53,903 nt of DNA, from positions 1-53,903 of the forward strand of contig JAGCGM010000063.1 of NCBI GenBank assembly GCA_017649635.1, written 5' to 3'. The translations under genes were made by a program, and so were the position numbers. The notes below the pieces were generated by a model, which did no database searches, was not told where the DNA came from, and worked only from the letters and a program-made list of their open reading frames with translations. Shown one piece after another: positions 34,781 through 44,039 of this stretch (positions are counted from its first letter, which is position 1; every line of letters starts with the position of its first letter). This stretch comes from Paludibacteraceae bacterium. GTDB lineage: Bacteria > Bacteroidota > Bacteroidia > Bacteroidales > Paludibacteraceae.

Positions 34781-35527
34781 CTACATGTTCATACCTCCAC
34801 AGCAGTGGATAACTTGGCCAGAAACATACGAAGAGAGGTCTGACGCCAAGAAAACAGCGACGTTAGCCACATCCTCAGGTGTACCACCTCTTCTCAACGG
34901 AATAGTATCCGTCCATTGCTTGCGCACTTCCTCAGACAACTGCATCGTCATATCCGTCAGGATGAAACCTGGAGCGATACAGTTCGCGCGGATACCACGG
35001 GAACCCAACTCCTTCGCGGTGGACTTAGCCAAGCCGATCATACCGGCCTTCGAAGCGGAATAGTTGCATTGTCCAGCATTGCCGGAAACACCCACCACAG
35101 AACTCATATTGATGATGCTACCACCACGCTGACGCATCATGATAGGCGCACACGCATGGATGAAGTTGAACGCGGACTTCAGGTTCACCGTCAAGACAGC
35201 GTCCCATTGAGCCTCCGTCATACGCAACAACAATGTATCCTTCGTGATACCTGCGTTGTTCACCAAGATATCGATGCTTCCGAAATCCTTCTGGATCTGC
35301 TCCACCACCTTATGTGTCTCCTCGAAATCAGCGGCATTGGAAGCATATCCCTTAGCCTTCACGCCCAAAGCGGCGATTTCAGCCTCAGTCGCTTTCCCAA
35401 GCTCATCTATCTTCAAATCTGTGAATGCTATATTGGCACCCTCACTGGCAAACTTCAGCGCGATTGCCTTTCCAATACCTCTGGCCGCTCCAGTGATAAG
35501 AGCAGTCTTTCCATTTAACAATCCCAT
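34781..35527 (-). CDS. fabG: 3-oxoacyl-[acyl-carrier-protein] reductase
   Basis: Short-chain dehydrogenase that reduces 3-oxoacyl-ACP with NADPH in fatty acid elongation. The 248-aa protein has the cofactor loop TGAARGIGKAIA (residues 13-24), NNAG near residue 90, the catalytic Ser in INMSSVVGVSG and the YxxxK pair in CNYSASKAG. PGFILTDMT is the usual FabG substrate-loop start. It lies 42 bases downstream of ispG on the same strand and is followed by a terminator, so it is probably the last gene of that operon. Confidence 0.94.
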   Translation of the reverse strand: MGLLNGKTALITGAARGIGKAIALKFASEGANIAFTDLKIDELGKATEAEIAALGVKAKGYASNAADFEETHKVVEQIQKDFGSIDILVNNAGITKDTLLLRMTEAQWDAVLTVNLKSAFNFIHACAPIMMRQRGGSIINMSSVVGVSGNAGQCNYSASKAGMIGLAKSTAKELGSRGIRANCIAPGFILTDMTMQLSEEVRKQWTDTIPLRRGGTPEDVANVAVFLASDLSSYVSGQVIHCCGGMNM

Positions 35528-35569
35528 AATTATATTTTTTAGTTATTAATCTATCGCAAAGATATGAAT

Positions 35570-37339
35570 TTATTTCCAATCTCCATTTCGCTTAATCAAA
35601 TCAATCAGCCTATCGACCGCTTCCTCCTCCGGGATGAGTTTCTCCACGCAGGTCTGCCCCTTGTAAAGGTTCACCTTACCCTTCGAGGACCCCACATACC
35701 CGTAGTCGGCATCGGCCATTTCGCCCGGACCGTTCACAATGCAGCCCATGATGCCAATCTTCAATCCTTTCAGATGGGAAGTCTTGGCTTTGATCTGCGC
35801 GATGGTGGATTGCAGGTCGAACAACGTACGTCCGCAGCTCGGACAGGAGATGTACTCCGTCTTGCTAACCCGCACGCGCGAACCCTGAAGAATACCAAAC
35901 GAGAGGGAAAGCACCTGCGTCTGAGGCACATTCGGCGCCTCAATCCACAAACCGTCTCCCAATCCATCGATAAAAAAGACGCCAAGGTCAGCCGCCGCCT
36001 TAATCTGCAAATCCTCTAGGTTGGCGTCATCATACGTACGTTTCAGCACGACCGGATTACGCACCCCATCGGCAAGCAAGGCATGGAAGAAAGCGCGTTG
36101 CTCTCCCACCCCGTTCCGGTGGTTAGTCGTCAAAATAAACACCGTACGCTCATCCACCGCATCCCTGACCTCCTTGGAATAATCCGTGTACGAGAGCTGC
36201 AGGAACTTCAATGGAGAGGCGTCGGAGCGCAAAGCCGAAAGTTGGTTCACGTCATAAATCGTTCCGCCTCCCATACGGTCGCCATCCAAGCAAAAATCAG
36301 GAGCCAACCCGTTCGAAGAGACGGAGGAGGACATCATCACGACAGGAAGCGACTCCCCGCCGATATTCCCCACACCAAACGTCGCTCTGCGGGCATATTG
36401 GAACGGATTGACCTTGCCGGAATCCTTCGCCGAAATCTTCGCATGGCCAGTCCTGCCTGAGATATAATCCACCAACTTGCGGGCCACAGGAATCTCATGC
36501 TCAGGCGCCTCGCTCAACGAGACACGTACCGTATCACCGATACCATCCGCCAACAAAGCGCCAATGCCTAGAGCGGACTTCACCCTGCCATCCTCGCCAT
36601 CGCCCGCCTCGGTAACACCCAAATGCAAGGGGAAAGCGAGGTTCTCGGCACGCATCGCGGCCGTGAGCAAACGAACCGTCTGCACCATGACCACCGTATT
36701 GGAGGCCTTGATGGAGATCACCACATCGCTAAAGCCATCCTCCCTACAGATACGGAGGAACTCCATGCACGACTCCACCATGCCCCGAGGCGTGTCACCG
36801 TACCGAGACAAGATCCTATCGGACAACGAGCCGTGGTTCACCCCGATCCTCAAAGCGGTGTGATGTTCCCTGCATATACGCAACAAAGGGAGCAAGCGGT
36901 TCTTTATCTTCTCCAACTCCTGTTGGTACTCTTCGTCCGTATAATCGAAATGCTGAAGCGTATGTACCCTATCGACAAAGTTTCCTGGGTTGATTCGTAC
37001 CTTCTCAACATATTGGGCGGCCACCTCGGCGGCTGCCGGGTTGAAGTGGATATCGGCCACCAAAGGAGTGTCGCAACCCTTTTCGGACAAAGAGCGACGG
37101 ATAAGTTTCAGACTCTCCGCCTCCTTGACGCCTTGGGCGGTAAACCGCACCAACTCGCCACCTGCGGCCACGATGCGCAACGCCTGGTCCACACTGTTTT
37201 CTATGTCGTTCGTGTTGGTATTGGCCATAGACTGGACACGTATCGGGTTCGAACCACCCAACTCCAGTCCGCCTATGTGCACGACAGAAGAGCGTCGTCT
37301 CCTATAGTTGAACAAATCGTCAGATTCCAAATATTCCAT
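35570..37339 (-). CDS. ispG: 4-hydroxy-3-methylbut-2-enyl diphosphate synthase (large form)
   Basis: Iron-sulfur enzyme of the MEP isoprenoid pathway that converts MEcPP to HMBPP. The protein is about 589 aa, the insert-bearing form seen in Bacteroidota, chlamydiae and plants, compared with ~370 aa in E. coli. The N-terminal barrel has IRVQSMANTNTNDIENSV; the C-terminal [4Fe-4S] ligands are in ISCPSCGRTLFDLQ and GIMGCIVNGPGEMADADYG. I start at the ATG at 37339 (MEYLESDD); an ATG at 37369 lies inside the upstream terminator hairpin and would add ten unlikely residues. fabG follows in the same orientation. Confidence 0.95.
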   Translation of the reverse strand: MEYLESDDLFNYRRRRSSVVHIGGLELGGSNPIRVQSMANTNTNDIENSVDQALRIVAAGGELVRFTAQGVKEAESLKLIRRSLSEKGCDTPLVADIHFNPAAAEVAAQYVEKVRINPGNFVDRVHTLQHFDYTDEEYQQELEKIKNRLLPLLRICREHHTALRIGVNHGSLSDRILSRYGDTPRGMVESCMEFLRICREDGFSDVVISIKASNTVVMVQTVRLLTAAMRAENLAFPLHLGVTEAGDGEDGRVKSALGIGALLADGIGDTVRVSLSEAPEHEIPVARKLVDYISGRTGHAKISAKDSGKVNPFQYARRATFGVGNIGGESLPVVMMSSSVSSNGLAPDFCLDGDRMGGGTIYDVNQLSALRSDASPLKFLQLSYTDYSKEVRDAVDERTVFILTTNHRNGVGEQRAFFHALLADGVRNPVVLKRTYDDANLEDLQIKAAADLGVFFIDGLGDGLWIEAPNVPQTQVLSLSFGILQGSRVRVSKTEYISCPSCGRTLFDLQSTIAQIKAKTSHLKGLKIGIMGCIVNGPGEMADADYGYVGSSKGKVNLYKGQTCVEKLIPEEEAVDRLIDLIKRNGDWK

Positions 37340-37350
37340 AAGCACCAATG

Positions 37351-37394
37351 AAAAAAAGATTTCACACATTTCTAAGACGGAAATGTGTGAAATC
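37351..37394 (-). terminator. Perfect 15-bp hairpin terminator of secDF, abutting ispG
   Basis: GATTTCACACATTTC and its exact complement are separated by a 7-base loop; on the minus strand seven T residues follow. It lies 47 bases past the secDF stop, yet the T-run ends only 11 bases before the ispG ATG, so it also forms the ispG leader unless ispG starts inside it. Confidence 0.92.
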
Positions 37395-37441
37395 CTATTA
37401 TAAAATCCGAAAAACAGAATTATTCGTTACTAATCCCTTTT

Positions 37442-40400
37442 TCATTCAGCCACCTTAGCCACATCTTTCGAGCTAGACTTCCCGTCTGCAGGAGCATGTC
37501 CCTCTTTCTTGTCATTCTTAGGCAAGAAACGATGAGCGATAGGAGCCGCGATGAACCATGAAGAGTAGGTTCCCACAATCACACCGACCAACATGGCGAA
37601 GATAAAGCCACGGATCGTGTCACCGCCGAATACAAAGATGATCAACAACACCACCAACGTACTCATAGACGTACTGAACGTACGGCTCAAGGTGGAGTTC
37701 AAGGCATCGTTGAACAACTTATGGCTTTCACGGGTCGCGAAGTTTCTACGGAACTCACGGATACGGTCGAAGATGACCACCTTATCGTTGATGGAGTAAC
37801 CGATGACCGTCAAGATAGCGGCGATGAACGACTGATCCACCTCCATGGAGAATGGCATGATATTCTTCAACAAGGAGAATATACCCATGATGAACAACGT
37901 ATCGTGAACCAAAGCCGCAACCGCACCCAAGCTGAACGACAGGTTACGGAAACGAATCAAGATGTAGAGACCGATAACCAACACAGCGATCAACACCGCG
38001 AAGATAGCGGAAGTCTTGATATCGTCTGCCATTGTAGGGCCCACCTTCTGGGAGCTCTGCAAACCATATGTAACAGAGCCGTCCTCATTGTCCGCAGCGA
38101 ATCCGCCTTCAGCCGTACGGACATATCTGCTCAAGAACATATCCTTCGTCACACCGTCAGCCAAATAAGACTTAACGCCCTCGTAAACCATTGATTCAAT
38201 CTCATCGTCGATATTATCGGAAGTCTCCATGATCTTGTAGTTCGTGGAGATTCTCACCTTGTTGCTTTCACCGATGGTGATCACGCTCACATTATCGAAC
38301 ACATCCCTCAATTGGGAAGCCATCTCCGCCGTATTGATCGGTTGCTCGAAACGGACGATGTAGTTACGTCCACCAGAGAAATCGATACCCGATTTCAATC
38401 CGGAAGTAAGGAGCGAAACCAAACCAACGACCAAAATGATTGCGGAGCCGATCATGAACTTCTTCGCCTTTCCGATGAAATCGAAGTTCACATTCTGCAA
38501 GAAATCCTTCGTGAAAGAAGTGCAGAACGGCAAAGACTCCATCACCTCAGGTTTCTTGCTACTCAAGAAATCGAAGATCAGACGGGAGATGAACACGGCA
38601 GTGAACAAAGAGCAAAGCACACCGATGATCAACGTCGTGGCGAATCCCTTGATCGGACCCGTACCGAACGCGAAGAGGATGATACCCGTCAACACCGTAG
38701 TGATGTTGGAGTCGATGATCGCGCTCAACGCATTGCCGTAACCATCAGCCAAAGCCTTCTTGATAGGACTACCGTTTTTCTTCTCCTCACGTATGCGCTC
38801 ATAGATCAACACGTTCGCGTCGACAGCCATACCGAGCGTCAAGACGATACCGGCGATACCAGGCAACGTCAAGACAGCCTTGAAGGAGGCCAGGACACTG
38901 AATATGAAGAATACATTGCACAACAATGCGAAGTCAGCCACAAGGCCAGGGATCAAACCGTAGTAGAAGATCATGTAGATCAACACGAGGATGAAAGCCA
39001 CGATGAAGGAGATGAGACCCGCATTGATAGCCTCTTGACCCAAAGAAGGACCAACGACATCCTCTTGAACGATATGTGCAGGAGCAGGCATCTTACCAGA
39101 CTTCAACACATTGGCCAAGTCCTTCGCCTCCTCCATGGTGAAGTTACCAGTGATTTGGGAACGACCGCCCGTGATCTCACAGTTAACGTTCGGGAAAGAG
39201 TAAGCGTAACCATCCAATACGATAGCGACGCTCTTGTTGATATTTTTCTTCGTCAAGTCAGCCCATTTCTTAGCGCCTTCCTGATTCATCTCCATGCTAA
39301 CCTCAGCGGAAGAACCATATTGACTAATATCCGCGCGGGCGTCAGTGATGACGGAACCGTTCAACGGAGCCTTACCGTCCCTTCTAGCGCTATTGATGGC
39401 GATCAACTGGACATTGAGACCCGCCTCGTCGATTGCCTTAACCGTCCAAACCGGACGCAAGCTAGCAGGAATGAGGCGTTTTTCACGCGCCAATCTGAAG
39501 TAGCTCATCACCTTCGCGGTATCCTTCACCTCAGCGACACCGATAACCGGGCCTCTGCCGTCAGGACGTTGGATTTGCTTCAAGATGGCAAAGAGCGGAT
39601 TCTGTTTCTTGAACTCCTCGAGGCTCATATTCTCCGCACTCGCGTCAAGCGAATCCGAAGCAGCGGCGGCAGCGATAAGGCTATCCGCAATAGACATGGC
39701 GACAGTATCCTTCGTGGTGTTCTCAGCCGTTTTCTCCTGTGCGCTCTCATTCTCAGACTTCTTGGATGCTGAAGCTTCCATATCCTTAGCCATGTTGTTC
39801 ACAGCTTGGAGATACTCATAAACCTCAGAATAGTCGAAAGTCTCCCAGAATTCAAGATCCGCAGTTCCCTGCAACAGTTTACGCACACGCTCTGGCTCCT
39901 TCACACCCGGCATCTCGATCAAGATACGTCCGGCGATATCCAACTGCTGGATATTAGGTTGAACCACACCGAAACGGTCGATACGGGAACGGAGCACATT
40001 GAACGAGTTGTCAACGGCCGCCTTCACTTGCTCCTTAAGAGCGGAAACCACCTCACGATCCTCCGGAGTGGAGGTGAACTTGTCCTTAAACTCGTATGAG
40101 AACAGGTAGAACAACGGTTTACCTGGGTTCGCCTCTTTATAAGCCTCTGCGAAAAGGTCCACAAAATCCTTCTGTGTGTTGAGTTGTTTCTCTTTCGCCA
40201 ACTTCATCGCTTTGTCAAACTCTTCGGTGTTGGCCTGGCTTCCTGCCAAAGACTTGATGATGTCGGCAACGGACACCTCCATCACCACGTTCATACCGCC
40301 CTTCAAGTCCAAACCCAAGTTCAACTCATTCTCGCGGCACTCCTTCAACGTGTAGCCCAACCAAACCTTCTGACCCGCAAGAGAGTCGAGATATCCGTTG

Positions 40401-40537
40401 TATTCTTCTGTACCTTCGCCATACATCTTGGCCGCCTTATGCTCATAATGAGTAGTCACAAGGCTAAACGAAAGGTAGAAGAGGCACGCGAATGCGAAAA
40501 GCACCGCAATCAACTTTACAAATCCTTTGTTTTGCAT
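37442..40537 (-). CDS. secDF: Protein translocase subunit SecDF (fused)
   Basis: A 1,031-aa inner-membrane protein that uses the proton gradient to help pull Sec substrates into the periplasm. The SecD half has the first transmembrane helix at residues 8-28, NLGLDLKGGMNVVMEV, a large periplasmic domain with an extended low-complexity Ala/Ser/Glu insert (around residues 250-310) and then GMAVDANVLIYERIREE. The SecF half begins near residue 690 with its own helices and SGIDFSGGRNYIVRF, followed by YSINDKVVIFDRIRE. Twelve membrane segments in total are expected. Fused SecDF is the normal Bacteroidota arrangement. The last 20 residues are Lys/Ala-rich. Confidence 0.96.
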   Translation of the reverse strand: MQNKGFVKLIAVLFAFACLFYLSFSLVTTHYEHKAAKMYGEGTEEYNGYLDSLAGQKVWLGYTLKECRENELNLGLDLKGGMNVVMEVSVADIIKSLAGSQANTEEFDKAMKLAKEKQLNTQKDFVDLFAEAYKEANPGKPLFYLFSYEFKDKFTSTPEDREVVSALKEQVKAAVDNSFNVLRSRIDRFGVVQPNIQQLDIAGRILIEMPGVKEPERVRKLLQGTADLEFWETFDYSEVYEYLQAVNNMAKDMEASASKKSENESAQEKTAENTTKDTVAMSIADSLIAAAAASDSLDASAENMSLEEFKKQNPLFAILKQIQRPDGRGPVIGVAEVKDTAKVMSYFRLAREKRLIPASLRPVWTVKAIDEAGLNVQLIAINSARRDGKAPLNGSVITDARADISQYGSSAEVSMEMNQEGAKKWADLTKKNINKSVAIVLDGYAYSFPNVNCEITGGRSQITGNFTMEEAKDLANVLKSGKMPAPAHIVQEDVVGPSLGQEAINAGLISFIVAFILVLIYMIFYYGLIPGLVADFALLCNVFFIFSVLASFKAVLTLPGIAGIVLTLGMAVDANVLIYERIREEKKNGSPIKKALADGYGNALSAIIDSNITTVLTGIILFAFGTGPIKGFATTLIIGVLCSLFTAVFISRLIFDFLSSKKPEVMESLPFCTSFTKDFLQNVNFDFIGKAKKFMIGSAIILVVGLVSLLTSGLKSGIDFSGGRNYIVRFEQPINTAEMASQLRDVFDNVSVITIGESNKVRISTNYKIMETSDNIDDEIESMVYEGVKSYLADGVTKDMFLSRYVRTAEGGFAADNEDGSVTYGLQSSQKVGPTMADDIKTSAIFAVLIAVLVIGLYILIRFRNLSFSLGAVAALVHDTLFIMGIFSLLKNIMPFSMEVDQSFIAAILTVIGYSINDKVVIFDRIREFRRNFATRESHKLFNDALNSTLSRTFSTSMSTLVVLLIIFVFGGDTIRGFIFAMLVGVIVGTYSSWFIAAPIAHRFLPKNDKKEGHAPADGKSSSKDVAKVAE

Positions 40538-40633
40538 TTTAATAACAGTTAATTATACTTAATTTTAAATTTATTTTTCACATTAACGGACTGAATCATT
40601 GGGCCAAAAGCAAACCCACTTTCAATCGGAGCG

Positions 40634-40641
40634 CAAATATA
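40634..40641 (-). promoter_or_regulatory. Candidate secDF promoter -7 element
   Basis: The minus strand reads TATATTTG followed by CG, an exact TAnnTTTG match, 97 bases upstream of the secDF start. The best TTTG is 25 bases away, longer than usual, so the -33 box is uncertain. Confidence 0.45.
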
Positions 40642-40752
40642 GTTATTTTTGTTTTATTTCACACGCCAAAAATAAACGGATTTTTCGAAAAAAAATTGAG
40701 TTGAGCGAGCTTTCCGCCTTCCAACTCGCCACAAGATGCGGAATAATAGGGC

Positions 40753-40796
40753 AAAAAAGAAGAGGAGGCGCCAGGATTTTACCCGACCCCTCCTCT
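40753..40796 (-). terminator. Rho-independent terminator after lemA
   Basis: Minus-strand stem AGAGGAGG/CCTCCTCT with a 20-base loop that can pair further, followed closely by a T-rich run of six T. It begins 27 bases past the lemA stop. Confidence 0.82.
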
Positions 40797-40822
40797 ATAT
40801 GGACACGGAAATGGAACCGTTA

Positions 40823-41404
40823 TCAGAACTCCACCTTTGGCGCCTTATTAGCACCATACTCCGACTCGAAGTATGAGCGTGTGCTCAATCCAAAGATTCC
40901 GCCCAAAATATTATTCGGGAACGTGCGAAGTTTCATGTTGTACTCTTTAGCCGTCTCATTGAACACACGGCGGGACTCCGCAATGCGGTTCTCGGTACCT
41001 TCCAACTGCGCCTGCAATTCGCCGAAACGAGTCACTGCCTTCAAATCAGGATAGGACTCCGCCACAGCCAACAATTTACCCAATGCGCTCGAAACGCCCT
41101 GCTGTGCCTCCTGGAACTTCGCCAAATCCTCCGGTGTGATGTTTGAAGGATCGATCGTGATGGAAGTAGCCTTGCTTCTCGCCTCGATTACAGCCGTGAA
41201 TGTTTCCTGCTCATGCTTCGCATAACCCTTCACCACCTCAACTAAGTTAGGGATAAGATCCGCACGACGCTGATACTGAGTCTCCACATTACCCCATGCC
41301 GCGGTCACCTTCTCGTCCAACTGGACCAAGGAGTTGTAGGCACTGATGCACCAAACCGCAAGGACAGCCACAACCGCGATTAAAATTATCGTACTCTTTT
41401 TCAT
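40823..41404 (-). CDS. lemA: LemA family protein
   Basis: A 193-aa protein with one N-terminal membrane segment (IILIAVVAVLAVWCISAYNS) and a helical body starting VTAAWGNVETQYQRRADLIP and NLVEVVKGYAKHE, the LemA hallmark. LemA proteins are membrane-anchored helical bundles of uncertain function, often encoded with TPM-domain proteins, as here: the TPM gene ends 61 bases upstream. The full domain is present. Confidence 0.93.
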   Translation of the reverse strand: MKKSTIILIAVVAVLAVWCISAYNSLVQLDEKVTAAWGNVETQYQRRADLIPNLVEVVKGYAKHEQETFTAVIEARSKATSITIDPSNITPEDLAKFQEAQQGVSSALGKLLAVAESYPDLKAVTRFGELQAQLEGTENRIAESRRVFNETAKEYNMKLRTFPNNILGGIFGLSTRSYFESEYGANKAPKVEF

Positions 41405-41465
41405 GTTACTTGTAATTATTAATTTGTACTAAAATGATTACATATTATTCTCTTGGAAGAGGGGC

Positions 41466-42362
41466 TTAGAAACGAGATCCTGCGCCGCCGCCGCCGAAAT
41501 GGCCACCACCGAAATGGCCGCCGGACGACCCACCGCCGAATCCTCCACCGAATCCACCGCCGAATCCGCCGCCATAGCCTCCCGACCTGCGGGTGGTGCT
41601 GGTCGATTTATATATAGTACGCAAGCGGGTCGTCTCCTCGCCGCACTTTTTGCACACATACGTATCCTTATACTTCACCAACGTCTTGTCGGAGTAGACC
41701 TTCTCGCTTAGAGTCAGCTTCAGCGAATGCTTGCCGCAATTAGGGCACTTCTTGTTTTTCCACCACGTATATATGGCGATGAAAGGGAAAAGGAGAATGC
41801 TGCCTAGGAATAACAGGATTTCGAAGAGGGACAAATCTTCCGATTCCTCCTCCCAGGTCATGGAACCCTGCAAAGTGGCATAGACGGCGCGCACACCCAT
41901 CGTCATACCTTTAGACCAATTCCCTTCCGCAAAATAAGGTTTCATATATTCATTCTGTATTCTCTTGCAGATCGCGTCAGGCAAGTATCCTTCAAGCCCC
42001 GAGCCTGTTGTGAACTGCACACACCGCTCCTGCGTGGAGAGCAGGATGACCAACCCATTGTTCAGAGAGGACTTTCCCACCCCATATTTTTGTCCAAGGC
42101 GGATAGCGGTCTCGTAACAGTCCTGGTTCGCGAGGGAGTCCACCGCGACAACGACCACCTCAATGCCCGTGGAGTCCTCCAACCGGCCCAACAAGGCATC
42201 CATCACCGCCACGGAGTCCCAAGACAAAATATTCTCCGGATTGCAAACATAACGGGACGCGTCCTGAAGGTGGACCATCTCAATATTCGCGACGCCATAC
42301 TGCTTCGCATGGAGTCCGATAAAGGATAGTAAGACAATGAATGTAGATAAAATTTTTTTCAT
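41466..42362 (-). CDS. TPM-domain membrane protein with Gly-rich tail
   Basis: About 298 aa. A signal sequence (residues 1-19, ending LHAK) is followed by a TPM_phosphatase domain (residues ~45-160: GIEVVVVAVDSL and NNGLVILLSTQERCVQFTTG), a transmembrane helix (LLFLGSILLFPFIAIYTWW), a zinc-ribbon-like pair CPNCGKH and CKKCGEE, and a tail rich in Gly, Phe and Ser. The Cys4 site between membrane and tail is a common feature of this subgroup. The ATG at 42377 would add five residues. Its pairing with lemA is widespread. Proposed roles include photosystem repair in plants; in bacteria it is unclear. Confidence 0.9.
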   Translation of the reverse strand: MKKILSTFIVLLSFIGLHAKQYGVANIEMVHLQDASRYVCNPENILSWDSVAVMDALLGRLEDSTGIEVVVVAVDSLANQDCYETAIRLGQKYGVGKSSLNNGLVILLSTQERCVQFTTGSGLEGYLPDAICKRIQNEYMKPYFAEGNWSKGMTMGVRAVYATLQGSMTWEEESEDLSLFEILLFLGSILLFPFIAIYTWWKNKKCPNCGKHSLKLTLSEKVYSDKTLVKYKDTYVCKKCGEETTRLRTIYKSTSTTRRSGGYGGGFGGGFGGGFGGGSSGGHFGGGHFGGGGAGSRF

Positions 42363-42431
42363 TCCCTTTTTTGTCATTATGCTTCATACAAATATAGGAG
42401 AAAAGAAGGATTCTCGCAACAGATATACGAA

Positions 42432-42464
42432 TAAAAAAAAGGGGTCGGAAAAATCCGGCCCCTT
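42432..42464 (-). terminator. Rho-independent terminator after secG
   Basis: An 11-bp stem with one G-T wobble (AAGGGGTCGGA/TCCGGCCCCTT) and an AAAA loop, with a run of eight A on the plus strand, giving a T-tract on the minus strand. It lies 28 bases after the secG stop and separates that operon from the TPM-lemA pair. Confidence 0.92.
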
Positions 42465-42492
42465 GAAAATTAAAAATTAATTACTTTTTTTC

Positions 42493-42795
42493 TTATTCAG
42501 CCTCTGAATCAGAAGTAGGAGCCGTAGCAGACTCCACTTGTCCTGTCAACTGAGATTTCGCGACTGCCTCTTCTCTCGGATATACCGCAGCACTAGCTAT
42601 ACTCAACACAACCACCACACACACCAAGAACCAAGTCGCTTTCTCCATGAAATCAGTAGTTTTCTTTACGCCCATGATTTGATTCTGAGCTTGAAAACTT
42701 GAAACCAAGCCTCCACCTTTAGAGTTTTGCATCAATACTGCGCCAACCAAAATAATGGAAGCAATCACAACAACAATCGTAATAAACGTAAACAT
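42493..42795 (-). CDS. secG: Preprotein translocase subunit SecG
   Basis: A small inner-membrane component of the SecYEG channel. The 100-aa protein has two transmembrane segments (residues 1-23 and 53-72) and the SecG signature VLMQNSKGGGLVSSF between them. The C-terminal 30 residues are acidic and Ser/Ala-rich, as in other Bacteroidota. It is the last gene of the minus-strand operon with the TPR protein, lptE and the sigma-54 activator. Confidence 0.95.
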   Translation of the reverse strand: MFTFITIVVVIASIILVGAVLMQNSKGGGLVSSFQAQNQIMGVKKTTDFMEKATWFLVCVVVVLSIASAAVYPREEAVAKSQLTGQVESATAPTSDSEAE

Positions 42796-42805
42796 TTTTT
42801 ATAAC

Positions 42806-43510
42806 TTATTTGTTTAAATTTTCTATCAGTCTCTCAAAGAACCTGATTTGGTCTGCAAAGTAAATGCTTTTTTCTGGATTTTTCAAACTTAACTGCCTAA
42901 ATATTTTTATCGCCTTGTCAAACTTCCTTTGTTTGATATAGATTTTGGCTAATGTTTCCGTAAGGCAAGTCGTTTCTTCTTGCTGATTTTCAACCGGTTC
43001 CGGAAGTATCGGCGCTGGTTCGACCGGAGCGTCGCTGACGTTATATTTTTTTTCGTCAATCGACTCCCTCGAACATATAAATTCGTCAATCAGGCTCTGT
43101 CCACGCATCTCTTTCACCTTCCCGTCCGTCTCGATTGGCTTCAGATCGTTCAGCAACTCGGTCATGTCCGTTATATATGTAGGAGATGGCACGACACGGG
43201 ACGGCTGTTTTTCCGGCTCCGGAAGAGGCTCCGGCTCCACGGCAGGCTTCGCCACAACCTCGGGTTCTTCCTCCTCGGGCTGAATAAGCACCAATTGGAA
43301 GAGTGCGTTTCTGTCAGCGGCATAAAGGGACGTCTTCCTGAGTTCCTGGTCGAAGCGGAAATCCCCCAAGTTATGGAGGCCCTTCAAATAGAGCAGACGG
43401 AAGGTCTGGGCATACGGGAAACGTTCCATGTTCTCCCGAAGGTCCTTCAGGTGGCGCTCGGAAACGCGTCCGGGATGTTCCATTAACGATATGAGTTCAC
43501 TTGCGGTCAT
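42806..43510 (-). CDS. TPR-like protein between lptE and secG
   Basis: A 234-aa protein with no signal peptide. The N-terminal ~75 residues are helical; a Pro/Glu/Val-rich linker follows (roughly 76-105), and the C-terminal 50 residues look like one or two TPR-type helix pairs (LAKIYIKQRKFDKAIKIFRQ and LSLKNPEKSIYFADQI). I do not know its function. Similar proteins sit in this position between LptE and SecG genes in Bacteroidales as far as I recall. The 4-base gap from lptE and 10 bases to secG point to co-translation. Confidence 0.78.
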   Translation of the reverse strand: MTASELISLMEHPGRVSERHLKDLRENMERFPYAQTFRLLYLKGLHNLGDFRFDQELRKTSLYAADRNALFQLVLIQPEEEEPEVVAKPAVEPEPLPEPEKQPSRVVPSPTYITDMTELLNDLKPIETDGKVKEMRGQSLIDEFICSRESIDEKKYNVSDAPVEPAPILPEPVENQQEETTCLTETLAKIYIKQRKFDKAIKIFRQLSLKNPEKSIYFADQIRFFERLIENLNK

Positions 43511-43514
43511 CTTC

Positions 43515-44039
43515 TTACCAATTGGCTACAGTCGCATTGAATATTTGGCTGACGATATCCTCGATCAGCAATCCGTTGAGTTCACCCTGCACCTGGTCGA
43601 TCGTGTACTGGTTGGAGAACGTTTGGTAGGAGGAGAAGGTCTTCTCGAAGCTCTCCGTGGAATTGACCCTGTTCACGAAACGGACAGAGACCGACATCTG
43701 CAGACGGGAGTCCACAGCCTCACCGGAGGAGTTCACACCGCTGGAGACCACATTATAGCCCGTGATGTCTCCTGAAATCTGCAAATCCGCGTCATGGTCC
43801 ACGAAACGGAGTGCGGTCTTGGAGGAGAACTCCTCCTTCAACTTCTCCGTGAAGTCCGAGGACAACGAAGCATAGACCAGCGGCGCCCTATTCGGGAACT
43901 CGTCGATGCTGATCGTCTTCACGACCGTATAATCAATGGACGAGCCATTGAACTTATAGGATATCTTGCAGGAGACGACCGCCAGCAAGAGCGGGGCCAC
44001 CAACGCCAAGAGAAAATATTTCCTTTTATTCCAAGCCAT
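43515..44039 (-). CDS. lptE: LPS assembly lipoprotein LptE
   Basis: A 174-aa lipoprotein with a lipobox ending VVSC (Cys24), followed by ISYKFNGSSIDYTVVKTISI, the typical Bacteroidota LptE opening, and FPNRAPLV. LptE plugs the LptD barrel, which inserts lipopolysaccharide into the outer membrane. The sequence is far from E. coli LptE but fits the family's alternating-strand/helix pattern and gene context. Its start overlaps the end of the sigma-54 activator gene by 14 bases. Confidence 0.85.
   Translation of the reverse strand: MAWNKRKYFLLALVAPLLLAVVSCKISYKFNGSSIDYTVVKTISIDEFPNRAPLVYASLSSDFTEKLKEEFSSKTALRFVDHDADLQISGDITGYNVVSSGVNSSGEAVDSRLQMSVSVRFVNRVNSTESFEKTFSSYQTFSNQYTIDQVQGELNGLLIEDIVSQIFNATVANW

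Noticed and set aside
37340..37369. Ten-codon N-terminal extension of ispG
   Set aside because: The extension is encoded by the terminator hairpin and T-run and has no counterpart expected in the family.
37358..37394. Long perfect inverted repeat as the end of an insertion sequence
   Set aside because: The arms are only 7 bases apart and are followed by seven T on the minus strand, just after secDF, which is a terminator; no transposase is nearby.
38312..39772. 486-codon plus-strand frame opposite secDF
   Set aside because: secDF has full-length family motifs on the minus strand; the antisense product is Asp/Arg/His-rich with no domain.
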